Positions 47,394-57,670 of a stretch of 64,000 bases of DNA are shown here, one piece after another. Source of the DNA: Tragulus kanchil (Eukaryota; Chordata; Mammalia; Artiodactyla; Tragulidae); assembly GCA_022376925.1 (NCBI GenBank), contig JAIOJX010000032.1, positions 199,264,939 through 199,328,938 of the forward strand, given 5' to 3'. The stretch's first letter is position 1. Every line of letters begins with the position of its first letter. The translations under genes were made by a program, and so were the position numbers. The notes beneath the pieces were generated by a model that worked only from the letters and a program-made list of their open reading frames with translations, searched no databases and was not told the origin of the DNA.

Positions 47394-48344
47394 TTACAAC
47401 TGTACTAAGAGTGGCAAACAGAACTGCTTCCAGGGACTAGAGGACTAATATAGAGTTCAGGCCAGAGGTAGATCAGGAGAAGGACTGAGGCTTGTGAGAA
47501 CTTAGAGAGTGCCTGTCCTCCTTACAGTGATTCAAATCGAGGAACCTCCTTTTTTTGCCCAAAGTTTTCATCTGATCAGTCAAGGAAGGGGAGGGAACTT
47601 CCTTTCTGGGCCTGGTATAAGATTGTACACACATTTAAGGTGTACAATCTTATGCCAGATCAGATATGATTAATATTACTTCTGCTCATTCATACCATTA
47701 AATATAACCTCTCTTAAAGGCAGTACTGTCTGGTAGAGAATATGCAATATTTGGCTCCAGTTTTGCGCTTTTTTTACAGCTGTAAAATAAATCATTGCTT
47801 ATCTCTGAGGAGTTACAAGGATAACTTTTTCTCGTGAATATGCATGTGCTTTGCACATTGTTGAGTTTAAAAATCACCTAGCAAAGTGTTTGTTGTAGAG
47901 TCGGTATTTTTAACTGTTGAAAAAGTGAGAAATACATGAATGAAAAAAATGTAAACGGTGTGATTATCACAAGAGTAATAATAAATAGTTTTCTCCCTCA
48001 ATCCCATCAAGACAACAAAAATCATTTGTTTGTACTTATAAATCGCTATACAAAATGGTCTCTTCTTAAGCAGGGCAGCATGAAGGAAAAGGCCCTGGTT
48101 TTGAAATTCAGCGTGCTGATACGTACCTCCTTGAACAAGCCACGGTACCTCTTTGAATACACTGGAGAGATCAACTTCTCCCTGAAGCCATTGTTATAAG
48201 AGTCCCATGAGAAAACAGTAGGACAAGGAACATTTGTAGGCTATGAGGCATTACAGAAAAGTCCATCATTAAAGAGGGAGCAGATATTATTCTTTCCAAG
48301 AAAGGAAGATTTTCTGGGAGAAATTTCAGTTTATTTCAAAGTCA

Positions 48345-48531
48345 GTCGTTCTCAAAGTTCAGCACATGGAAGAATAATTTGGAAGGTTTGTTAAATCAAA
48401 TTGGTCCTCCTCCTCCCCACTCTCTCTCAAATTTTAGAGTTAGTAAGTTTGGAGAATGAGAGAATTTGCATTTCTAACCAGTTCTCCGCTGATGCTGATG
48501 CTAAGGTCGCCTGTCCAGGGATGACACTTTG
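48345..48531 (+). mobile_element. MER5A-like element, second copy in duplication 19
   Basis: Duplicate of 47207-47393. Confidence 0.7.
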
Positions 48532-48678
48532 TTTACAACTGTACTAAGAGTGGCAAACAGAACTGCTTCCAGGGACTAGAGGACTAATATAGAGTTCAGG
48601 CCAGAGGTAGATCAGGAGAAGGACTGAGGCTTGTGAGAACTTAGAGAGTGCCTGTCCTCCTTACAGTGATTCAAATCC

Positions 48679-49289
48679 CATATTTATTTTAAAACACTAT
48701 ACCGGACAGAATAGGTCTACAGGTAGGATCTGGCCTTGCAAGAGCTGTTTCTTAAAATCATGGAGTAAGACTGTGTAGAGGTTACATGCGACACCGGTTC
48801 CCTGGACATCTACTGCCTCTGCCTGTGAATTCCTACAATCTAACTGATGCCTGAGAATTGCTAGCAGGTCACAGCGACCATTTTAGCCGATAAAATCCAA
48901 CAGGTGACTTGAGAGATTCATGTTTATCTTGAATTGTATTCAGTAACCATCTCTGTCCTTTTCACAAATGAGATGGAAAAGAAAACAAGAAGAACACAGG
49001 AGTGTGGCTACATAAACACAGATAACTTCAAAATAGGCACTCCAGTCTTCAAAGGGCTTGGAGGCTTGATGAAGATAATAAACCCTGATATTTCTGTGAT
49101 TTTCTTCTCCCTGAGAGATACCAAAAGCAAATGAATAGATATGGCAACTTGAGATACCTTGTATATACCCAGAATGACTAGTTTCCTAGTTTCAAAGAAG
49201 GTCATGCCACATATATTGACTAAGGTCTAAGTCTAAAGTTGACTGAGATGTAAGTCACGCTTTTTCCCCACCAGAAATGTGTAAGAAAT
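48679..49289. other. Single-copy DNA, nothing recognised
   Basis: About 600 bases without a repeat I can name. Two overlapping 65-codon frames on opposite strands look random. Confidence 0.4.
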
Positions 49290-49500
49290 TCAGCCTGAAG
49301 AACAGACTTTGGAGATTCTGGGTTGAGTCCCAGCTCTCAATTTATCTCCTGTAAGTTACTTAAACTTTCTAAACTTCTTTCCCATCTATAAAATGGAAAG
49401 AATGCTCACTACAATGGTTATTGAAAGAATATGATTAAAAGTGAAAAAGACCCTAAGACAAGACTTGGCACATAGTGGGTTGTAATCTAAAATGCTGTTT
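49290..49500 (+). mobile_element. MIR SINE
   Basis: AGAACAGACTTTGGAGATTC, GGTTGAGTCCCAGCTCTCAA, CTTTCCCATCTATAAAATGG and TTGGCACATAGTGGG: nearly full-length MIR. Confidence 0.75.
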
Positions 49501-49659
49501 TTGATACCTCAGTTCTAAGAAAATATAGCAATGATCAGATTTGCACCCACACAGCCATTCTAGAATCTTTACATGGGCACTGGCCATCCCTCTTTTAATA
49601 GCCATGATACAGTATGTATGGACCTCATAAAGTAAGCCCCCTAAAGATATGATCTTTAA

Positions 49660-50182
49660 GGGGTATACTGGATTAAATAGTATCCCCTAAAAATTCATGT
49701 GTACCTGGGACCTCAGAATGCAATCTTATTTGCAAACAGATGTAATTAGTTAGGATGCATTTAGTTAGAAGTATTTAGATGTAATTAGTTAGGAGGAAGT
49801 CATACTGGATTAGGGTGGGCCCTAAAAACAATGAGTAGCCTTCTCATATGGTTTTATAAACACACACACAGACACACACATACACACAAACACAGACACC
49901 CCCATACCCCACACCTCCCCACACAGCAGAAGGACAGGTGATGAAAGAGGCAGAGACTGGAGTGATGCACTTGCAAGCAAGGGACATAAGCAATTCCAGC
50001 AATCACCAGAAGCTAGGAGGAGGCAAGGAGGGGTCCTCCCCTGCAGGTTTCAGAGAGATGGAGACCAGTCAACACTGAAATTTTGGACATCTAGTCTCCA
50101 AAAGAGGAAGGGAATAAATACCTGTCATTTCAAGTCACTGTTTGTCTTAACTTGCTACACAGGCCCAAGAAAGTTAATACAA
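49660..50182 (+). mobile_element. MaLR solo LTR (MLT1-like)
   Basis: AAATAGTATCCCCTAAAAAT, CCTCAGAATGCAATCTTATT, GGTGGGCCCTAA and, near the 3' end, a polyadenylation-signal-like GGGAATAAATACCTGTC then a GTTAATACA end. This follows the ERVL-MaLR LTR layout. There are no internal genes. A CA-rich microsatellite (49860-49925) has expanded in the middle. Subfamily uncertain. Confidence 0.6.
49860..49925. repeat. CA-rich imperfect microsatellite
   Basis: ACACACACAGACACACACAT followed by degenerate CACA, CCCC and ACACC units, inside the MLT1-like LTR. Confidence 0.85.
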
Positions 50183-50630
50183 GCAGTTGTGTGAAAGAAT
50201 ATGCATATATACCCCGCTAGCACTGAGTGCAACACTTTTCAAAGAAAATATGGTCAATAAATATTGGCTTTGTGAATTATTGCATTGGTTTAGTTCTTGA
50301 GTTTAAACTGATCTATACCATTTTCTCCCTATCTACTATTTGGGTCCCATATCCCTTCACACGTCCTCTGTGGACCTCTGGAGGCTGAGTCACACTCACT
50401 GCTCTTGTATTCTCACATGTGGCTCAGGGGCAGATATGCAGTCACTTCCCAAGATGATCACTGACTCCATTCTATCCATTCTGTGAAAAATCTTACAATG
50501 CATAGGGCATTTTGCTTTTTTTGTTTTGTTTTGTTTACTTTCAGGTAGGACAAAGTACCTACCTTGAGGAAGGATTCATGTATAATCTGACCATTCCTGG
50601 GGAAGTAGGGAGAAGTCAGCGCCAGCAATG
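50183..50630. other. Single-copy DNA, nothing recognised
   Basis: Contains a TTTTG/TGTTT-type patch (50514-50540). No gene seen. Confidence 0.4.
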
Positions 50631-50635
50631 AAAGT

Positions 50636-50828
50636 GTGCATACATGATCAGACACTCAGCTGCGTCCAACTCTTTGAAACCCATGGACTGTAGCCTGCCA
50701 GGTTCCTCTGTCAATGGAAATTTCCAGGCAAGAATACTGGATTGGGTTGCCATTCTCTTCTCCTGGGGATCTTCCCAATTCAGGAATCAAACCCACATCT
50801 CCTGCACTGGCAGGTGGATTCTTCACCA
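50636..50828 (-). mobile_element. Bov-tA SINE
   Basis: Inverted: CACTCAGCTGCGTCCAACTC, TGGACTGTAGCCTGCCAGGT, GGATCTTCCCAATTCAGGAA (reverse B-box region) and head CACTCAGCCACCTGGAAGC. Confidence 0.9.
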
Positions 50829-51264
50829 CTCAGCCACCTGGAAGCTCACACGATGAAAATATATTGAGGTATTTTTCAGTAGAAAATCAAGTCGTCTTTG
50901 GGAGCTGTATAGAGAACTGAACAGCTTGGGTTTCTGTGAGAATGAGTATCATAAGGGTGACATATTAGTAGGTAAGAGTCAAGGTTTCTGCTCGAGCTTA
51001 AAGGAGACAAGTTAATGAGATCATCTCTGGAAGCTGGAAAGACCCAGCATGTGGTCTGCACACCTGAATGTGGAGAAATTACCAGAATGTGACATGGGGA
51101 AAGGTACAACTGTTGTTGGTGATTTGAGAGAGCCAGATGCATCTGGAATTCTGAGGAGGATGGGCTCTTCAGAGTCATGGCCTAAGGAACTGTGTCAAAG
51201 CTATCCCCAGTTTTCCGTCCAAACTGAACCAACTTCAAGTCTTCCACTATGTTTCTCTTCTAAT
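50829..51264. other. Single-copy DNA, nothing recognised
   Basis: No gene or clear repeat. Confidence 0.4.
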
Positions 51265-51695
51265 TATGACCCAGCCATTAAACAGAATGAATGAAATAAT
51301 GCCACTTGCAACAACAGGGGAGGACCTGGAGATTATGATACCAAGTAAATCAGACAGAGAAAGACAAATATCATATGATATCACTTATATGTATAATCTT
51401 AAAAAATGATATAAATGAACTTATTTATAAAATAGAAACAGATTCACAGACTTAGGGAACAAACGTATGATTACCAGAGGGGAAAGGCTGTGGGAGGGGA
51501 AGATTAGTGATTTGGGATTGACATGTATATGCTGCTGAATCCGAAATAGAGAACTAACAAGAGCCAACTCTATAGTATAGAGAACTCTGATCAATATTCG
51601 GTATCAACCTAAATGGGAAAAGAATTCAAAACAGAATAGACACATGTATAACTGAATCACTTTTCTGTACACCTGAAACTAACAACACTGTTTAT
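51265..51695 (+). mobile_element. L1 3' end
   Basis: GACCCAGCCATTAAACAGAA, ATATCATATGATATCACTTA, GAACTAACAAGAGCCAACTC and ACTTTTCTGTACACCTGAAA form the forward artiodactyl L1 3' end (terminal ORF2 to 3' UTR). No usable reading frame remains. A Bov-tA follows directly. Confidence 0.8.
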
Positions 51696-51702
51696 CATCT
51701 AT

Positions 51703-51982
51703 GAAAGTGAAAGTCGTATCTGACTCTTTGCAACCCATGGACAGGCCATGGAACTCTCTAGGCAAGAATACTAGAGTAGCCTTTCCCTTCTCCAGGGGAT
51801 CTTCCTAACCCAGATCTTCCGCATTTCTGGTGGATTCTTTACTGTCTGAGCCATAAGGGGGGCCCAAGAACACTGGAGTGGGTAGCCTATCCCTTCTCCA
51901 GGGAACTTCTTGACCCAGGAATCAAACTGGTGTCTCCTGCATTGTAGGTGGATTCTCTACCAGCTGAGCTGCAAAGGAATCC
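51703..51982 (-). mobile_element. Bov-tA-type dimeric SINE
   Basis: Inverted. The phrase CCCTTCTCCAGGG(G) with a reverse B-box appears twice (51786 region and 51892 region), showing a partial dimer. It sits in the L1 end, with TTATCATCTA (about 51692) and TTATTATCTA (about 51983) as the likely target-site duplication. Confidence 0.8.
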
Positions 51983-52453
51983 CTTATTATCTAACTATAA
52001 TACAAGATGTTTTTTAAAATAGCAGAAATTAATTATTTAAATGGGCAGAGATTGGGAACAGGCAGAAAGCCAAAGAATTTCACTAGAAACAAGATTTCCA
52101 AATCTCTAGGAACCTTGAAGAATTTTTACATTTTATGTTGTAGTTTTTTCCACTGGTAGAAACTTTTGCATTGTACCTTTTCCATCTTCCATCTGCTTAC
52201 CTCTCTGAGACATGTTTGTCTGAAGTTCAATGATTGTTAGATAAAAAGTATGATTTGAGTACAAAGGGTTTCATTTTTTAACAAAGTGTTTCATTTTTAA
52301 AAACCATTCATTCAGATCCATCTCTACAGATTCATTGCTTAGTTAAAATATCTCAAAACAATTTCACGACAGGGTATTCTAAGAGCATCCTAGTCCTATG
52401 TGAGTGATTCAAACAAGGAAGAGGGGCTGGTTAGTTGGAAATATGCACAGTAC

Positions 52454-52804
52454 AGTAAATCAGACAGAGAAAGACAAATATCATATGATATCACTTATAT
52501 GTATAATCTTAAAAAATGATATAAATGAACTTATTTATAAAATAGAAACAGATTCACAGACTTAGGGAACAAACGTATGATTACCAGAGGGGAAAGGCTG
52601 TGGGAGGGGAAGATTAGTGATTTGGGATTGACATGTATATGCTGCTGAATCCGAAATAGAGAACTAACAAGAGCCAACTCTATAGTATAGAGAACTCTGA
52701 TCAATATTCGGTATCAACCTAAATGGGAAAAGAATTCAAAACAGAATAGACACATGTATAACTGAATCACTTTTCTGTACACCTGAAACTAACAACACTG
52801 TTTA
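52454..52804 (+). mobile_element. L1 3' end, second copy in duplication 20
   Basis: Duplicate of 51344-51694. Confidence 0.8.
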
Positions 52805-52811
52805 TCATCTA

Positions 52812-53093
52812 TGAAAGTGAAAGTCGTATCTGACTCTTTGCAACCCATGGACAGGCCATGGAACTCTCTAGGCAAGAATACTAGAGTAGCCTTTCCCTTC
52901 TCCAGGGGATCTTCCTAACCCAGATCTTCCGCATTTCTGGTGGATTCTTTACTGTCTGAGCCATAAGGGGAGCCCAAGAACACTGGAGTGGGTAGCCTAT
53001 CCCTTCTCCAGGGGAACTTCTTGACCCAGGAATCAAACTGGTGTCTCCTGCATTGTAGGTGGATTCTCTACCAGCTGAGCTGCAAAGGAATCC
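52812..53093 (-). mobile_element. Bov-tA-type dimeric SINE, second copy
   Basis: Duplicate of 51703-51982. Confidence 0.8.
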
Positions 53094-53570
53094 CTTATTA
53101 TCTAACTATAATACAAGATGTTTTTTAAAATAGCAGAAATTAATTATTTAAATGGGCAGAGATTGGGAACAGGCAGAAAGCCAAAGAATTTCACTAGAAA
53201 CAAGATTTCCAAATCTCTAGGAACCTTGAAGAATTTTTACATTTTATGTTGTAGTTTTTTCCACTGGTAGAAACTTTTGCATTGTACCTTTTCCATCTTC
53301 CATCTGCTTACCTCTCTGAGACATGTTTGTCTGAAGTTCAATGATTGTTAGATAAAAAGTATGATTTGAGTACAAAGGGTTTCATTTTTTAACAAAGTGT
53401 TTCATTTTTAAAAACCATTCATTCAGATCCATCTCTACAGATTCATTGCTTAGTTAAAATATCTCAAAACAATTTCACGACAGGGTATTCTAAGAGCATC
53501 CTAGTCCTATGTGAGTGATTCAAACAAGGAAGAGGGGGCTGGTTAGTTGGAAATATGCACAGTACAGTAA

Positions 53571-55194
53571 CAATTGTACAGAAGCACACACAGCACTGCC
53601 TGAGGCATGGTTTCTTATCTGGAAACTACACTTGCATCCATTCACGTAAAATTGGGAGCAAGGAGGGAAAGGCATGAGTCCCGTTAAGAGAGTACTCTAA
53701 AGATCAATCTCCCCATCAATTTAATTTCACTGTTTGGATCCCTGATGAAAGCTGATGGATGTGGTTAGCACAAAGGAAGAAAGGGAAGTGTCATAGATGA
53801 GCTCAGGGTCCTTACTGAAGAATGAATATGTAAACTGAAATCTGACTGGTAAATCAGACTGCTGACCTACTAGCCAGGTACGGAATCTCACTCTGCAAGA
53901 GATGTTTGAAATGTTGTCTTACCACTTCATTGTGATTCAATGGAAATTCACACTTTCACTGACCAAGTTGTCAGTTAGTGAATTCCAGCAAAGGATTTTC
54001 TGCCTATTGTTATGTGTTTTCCTAGAAGACACGAAAAGTCCAGGCCCTGATCACTCATAGGCTACCAATGTGGCCACAGGGCCTTCTGCCCACATTCTTC
54101 CCTTCACCCATTCATTCCACACTAGCAAGGCACACGAACATCTAGGTCAATTTCATGGTTTCTGAGGCTTGAGGTCTTATTCCTTCTCCAAACTAAAGAA
54201 GACCATTGTTTTGTAATTATACTTAGGTACTAAACACACCTTAAGATTTCTGATTTTTAATTTGGAGGCTTTTTTTTTTTTTTTTGAGCTTACACCAAAT
54301 CACCTGTGATGTAGATACCAAATCACAAAGTTCAGGAGTAACAGAGAAGTAAAGCTCCATTGACAGAGAAATGTGCAAGCCTCAACGTGCTCCTACTAAG
54401 CATTATAGTTCATTTGTTTCTTCACGTGTTCATTCATTCATTAATGAAAATTTATTGAGCACCACCAAAAATGATTAACATATGTTGCTACCAATAAACT
54501 TAACAATTTAAAGAAAGACATATTGACAAAGGATTATATAGAAGATAAATGTAGATACACTCAGGTTCTGGGATGAGTTCTGGGAGGAGCTTTATGAGCT
54601 TTACATTTAATTACAAGAAACCACTTAGCTGAAGAACTACATATGCTCAAGAGAAGAAAAAATGTGAAGAGGGAAAGAAAAATCTCTTCCTTCCAATTCA
54701 CCTATTTTAAATTATGTTCTGTTCCTAGAGCACCTTTTTATTATATTTCTGAGACAACTGCCTCCAGCCGTAACACCTCCCTCCCCAAAGAGATTGGTTG
54801 CCTCTTCCCTTTGCATTTCACCAGGGGGTCAAGAAATGGATCTCTATTTCATTCCTTGAAGGTGGATTTTCTTTCTTCAGTGGGAAAATAAAGTTTAATA
54901 TAGTGCATTGAATAAGGGACAGTAACATGAAGGTACCTCTTCTACCAAGATTTCCTCTATTTAAGCCAGAAAAGCAGAGTTAAAAGATGCCTTCTTCTGA
55001 TATTAGTCACTACTATTGATATTTTGTTTGTGTCAAATCAAGTAAAATGATCCACCAGAGCATGGAGTCACCAGGTTTAACATAAACAAGCACACTCCTG
55101 GGAGGAGTCTCCTGGCCTTTCCTTTACTTAGTCAGATGCTTATTATCTGGATTTCCTCCCTTTCTTCCTCATCTCGGTCTATGCACAGGCTACA
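53571..55194. other. Single-copy DNA, no gene recognised
   Basis: About 1.6 kb. A T-run lies near 54271-54285. A short ancient SINE/L2-like trace (TTCATTCATTCATTAATGAA, TTTATTGAGCACC) lies at 54430-54470. An 82-codon frame at 54643-54891 shows no recognisable domain. Confidence 0.45.
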
Positions 55195-55335
55195 CAAGTG
55201 GGTCTCAAGAAAAGCAGACTAATTATTTTGAGGAGCCTTCTAAAAACACAAATGCTGGCATCACTCTGGACTTACTGAATCACATAAGGGTTGGTGGGAG
55301 TCTGGTAACTAAAAAGCTCTAGAAGTACTTCTAAT
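55195..55335 (+). mobile_element. Possible MER20/MER5-type hAT fragment
   Basis: CAAGTGGGTCTCAAGAAAAG, CTTCTAAAAACACAAATGCT and CTGGACTTACTGAATCACAT show the 'AAATGCTGGC ... TCACTCTGG' arrangement of MER-type hAT elements. Weak. Confidence 0.4.
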
Positions 55336-55603
55336 AATCAATCAGAGATGAGAGCATATTTGTTCTACCTAAATTTCAGTGTCTGTGAGGCATATGTTTA
55401 TATACATAAATGCATATCACACCAGTAATGTACATATATACCTTTTAGATATATTGGCAATTTCCTATATCATAAAATATATGCATGGATCTATAACTAT
55501 ATAAATATTATTGGTACTGTGTTCCACATATTAATATATACAACATTATAAACCTTTTTATCATTTAAGGAGATATCCATATAAGAATTATTAGTGCATT
55601 TTA

Positions 55604-55942
55604 TGGGCTTCCCCTGGTGGTCCAGTGGGTAAGGACACCGCCTTGCAGTGCAAGGGGCGCCAGTTCGATCCCTGACCTGGGAAGATCCCACGTGCCGCGG
55701 AGCGGCTGGACCGATGCATCCAATTACTGAGCTGGAGCTCTGGAGCGCATGCGCCCAGAGCCAGTGCTCTGCAACGACAGATGCCACCGCAATGGGAGGC
55801 CCACAGGAGCCAAAGAACAAAGACAGATGAAAATAGAGAAATGAAAGACAAATAGAAGTGGCCCGCCCGCTCCCCTGTCTCCCCAACCTGACCCCAGCCC
55901 AAAAATAAATAAATAAATAAATCTTAAAAAGAGAGAGAAAAA
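55604..55942 (+). mobile_element. CHR-2-type SINE, long-tailed, young
   Basis: Forward, intact: head GGGCTTCCCCTGGTGGTCCA, B-box AGTTCGATCCC, CpG-rich body GTGCCGCGGAGCGGCTGG, and the same ~50-base extension as the element at 17953 (GGCCCGCCCGCTCCCCTGTC ... CCCAGCCC), then AAATAAATAAAT and a purine tail. Perfect 20-base target-site duplication beginning AGAATTATTAG (55584-55603, 55943-55962). Confidence 0.92.
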
Positions 55943-55962
55943 AGAATTATTAGTGCATTTTA

Positions 55963-56800
55963 ACATAATGGATTCTGTTAAAGGAATTGTTCTAGAAAAA
56001 TAAAATCAATTTCCCATAAAATGTCCGTACCTATATGTGCATATGTATGTGCATATACTTGGTAAGTAAATGTAGCATGCATGTAGATATGTTTGAATTG
56101 ATATATGTGCAAATAAATACAGTTCTTCAAAATGGTGCTATCATTTTTCTCAGTAATGTTTTATTGCTGAGAACAAGAAAACCCTTGTTCAGATCTGATT
56201 CCTTAACCACTCATCAAATTTGTTTTATCGTTTTATTTTCACATCCCACATTTCATTAAATGTGTGTGCATGTGTACACACACAAACAGCAGTTTTCCCT
56301 AGACTTATCTGTAAATGGATGTTGATGGCTTAATAAACTCAAAAACACCATGAAAAGGTACTATTTTCTTCCATAGAAATAAGTCAAGAGAAAGTACCAC
56401 TGCTTCTGGAATCACTTCTTTTATATACCAAGCAAGGCAGCGAGTCTTATGTTTTCAGATCCATGACCCTTTACTTTTCCTTTATATAGGGAAAATTATA
56501 AATATTCCTAAATGATCTCTAGTACTCTAAGGGTCAGGCCCTGGAGTCTAGGGTTTGAATTCTTGCAGAGAGGTAGTGACCTCTCCAGAGGAAACCTGTG
56601 CCTAGGTCCCCCTGGGCTTTCCCACAGCAGTTAGCACTGTGCTCTGCTCAGAGTGGCTGCTCAGAAGATGCTCTTAACTGGCTCCTTTTGTGTGTACTGA
56701 ACGGTGAATATTATAAGAGGAGATGGATGCCAAAGCTAAAGTCTATAATAAACACTAAATAACAGAAACAAGTGAATTTATTGCCCTGGTTAGAACAGCT
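55963..56800. other. Single-copy DNA, nothing recognised
   Basis: Contains TG/CA-poor alternating patches near 56030-56110 and 56262-56290. No gene. Confidence 0.4.
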
Positions 56801-56804
56801 AGAC

Positions 56805-56990
56805 ACTGAGGCATCGGGAAGAATGTGGGCTCTTGAGCCAGGCACTGCATTTACATCTCAGCCTAGCCATTTACCAGGTAAGTGACCTTGATGGAGCAAG
56901 CCAGTTATCACCATTGATTCTCAGAGTCCTCATAAATAACATAGGAATAATACAAATGTATAGATTTTGCATAGAATAGTAAGTGCATGG
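56805..56990 (+). mobile_element. MIR SINE
   Basis: GAATGTGGGCTCTTGAGCCA, ATCTCAGCCTAGCCATTTAC, AAGTGACCTTGATGGAGCAA and CAGAGTCCTCATAAATAACA follow the MIR consensus order. Confidence 0.7.
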
Positions 56991-57044
56991 TGATTTAAAA
57001 AAAAAAAAAAAACAACTGCATTTTAAAATCTCCTGGGACACTTT

Positions 57045-57079
57045 TACACTTGATCTTAGCCAAAAAGTCAAGAAGCAAT
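57045..57079 (-). pseudogene. U2 snRNA pseudogene, 5' fragment
   Basis: Read on the minus strand from 57079 to 57045: ATTGCTTCTTGACTTTTTGG, then CTAAGATCAAGTGT. That is the first ~34 bases of U2 snRNA (ATCGCTTCTCGGCCTTTTGGC then TAAGATCAAGTG) with a few changes. Similarity stops after the branch-site-proximal AAGUGU. TCCTGGGA on both sides (about 57031 and 57079) may be its target-site duplication. A retroposed, truncated, non-functional copy. Confidence 0.78.
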
Positions 57080-57164
57080 CCTGGGAAGCTTTTAAAATTA
57101 CTGGTATTTATATTATATTTATACATGCTGGTGTTTAAGAACTGCTGATGTCAAGTCCCCTTTG

Positions 57165-57275
57165 TGACCTTAGAAGTTCTGATTAAACTCACCTGGTGTG
57201 GGCCCTGCTATCAGAGTATTAAAATGCTTCCCAGGTGAGTTTGATATGCAACCCAGGTTAAGAACCCCTGAGATA
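57165..57275 (+). mobile_element. hAT-Charlie fragment (MER5/MER20-like)
   Basis: AGAAGTTCTGATTAAACTCA, GGTGTGGGCCCTG, TTCCCAGGTGAGTTTGATAT and AGGTTAAGAACCCCTGA give the order of a MER5/MER20-type hAT end. Confidence 0.55.
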
Positions 57276-57670
57276 ACTAATGTATATAAATATCATCTCA
57301 ATGCCTTGCTATTGATAAGCCTTCAATAAATACTATTTTGAGACTGCCTGAATGAAAACCCTCTTCTAGGTTTTACTAGATCGTGACTTACAGCAGGTTC
57401 TTTCAATTATAGGCACCATAATATCCATATCTGGAAAACTAAGATAATAAACAAGTGTGCCTACTTAATAATATATTGTGAGAAATAAAAGATATTTCAC
57501 ATGAATTGCATACCATGGTGGCAGATGGTGGATACTAACTATGGTTGCTGTTGTTATTTTTATTATTATCATCTCCACATCCCTCCGACCCCAGAATTAA
57601 TTTCAGTTTCTTGGATGCTCTTTACACATCTTAACGGAATAATACATCAATATTAACATAAATGATGATA
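57276..57670. other. Single-copy DNA, nothing recognised
   Basis: Possibly an MIR remnant near 57420-57560. No gene. Confidence 0.35.

Larger units (their letters stand above)
46414..48678 (+). repeat. Direct duplication 19 (46414-47538 and 47552-48678)
   Basis: Spacing 1,138 bases with 13 filler bases. One G differs (47027 against 48165). Contains the hairpin and an MER5A-like element. The 82- and 87-codon frames at 46798 and 47936 are the same random frame, ended differently by that one base. Confidence 0.9.
51344..53570 (+). repeat. Direct duplication 20 (51344-52458 and 52454-53570)
   Basis: Spacing 1,110 bases, with AGTAA shared at the junction. Differences are G-run lengths (51858/52967, 51900/53010, 52425/53534). 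Contains the L1 3' end and a Bov-tA-type dimer. Confidence 0.92.

Noticed and set aside
46798..48199. 82-87 codon frame present twice (46798 and 47936), at first look a gene pair
   Set aside because: It is one random frame copied by duplication 19. A single-base difference shifts its end. No recognisable domain, and the duplication is probably artificial.
21881..48678. CRISPR-like or phage-like repeated organisation
   Set aside because: The repeats are long, adjacent, different from each other and in a mammalian background. There is no short repeat-spacer pattern.
49660..50182. Possible active endogenous retrovirus
   Set aside because: Only a diverged LTR-like sequence is present. No internal coding region, primer-binding site or second LTR is visible.
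55497..55966. Minus-strand frames of 80-129 codons
   Set aside because: They lie across the CHR-2 SINE at 55604-55942.
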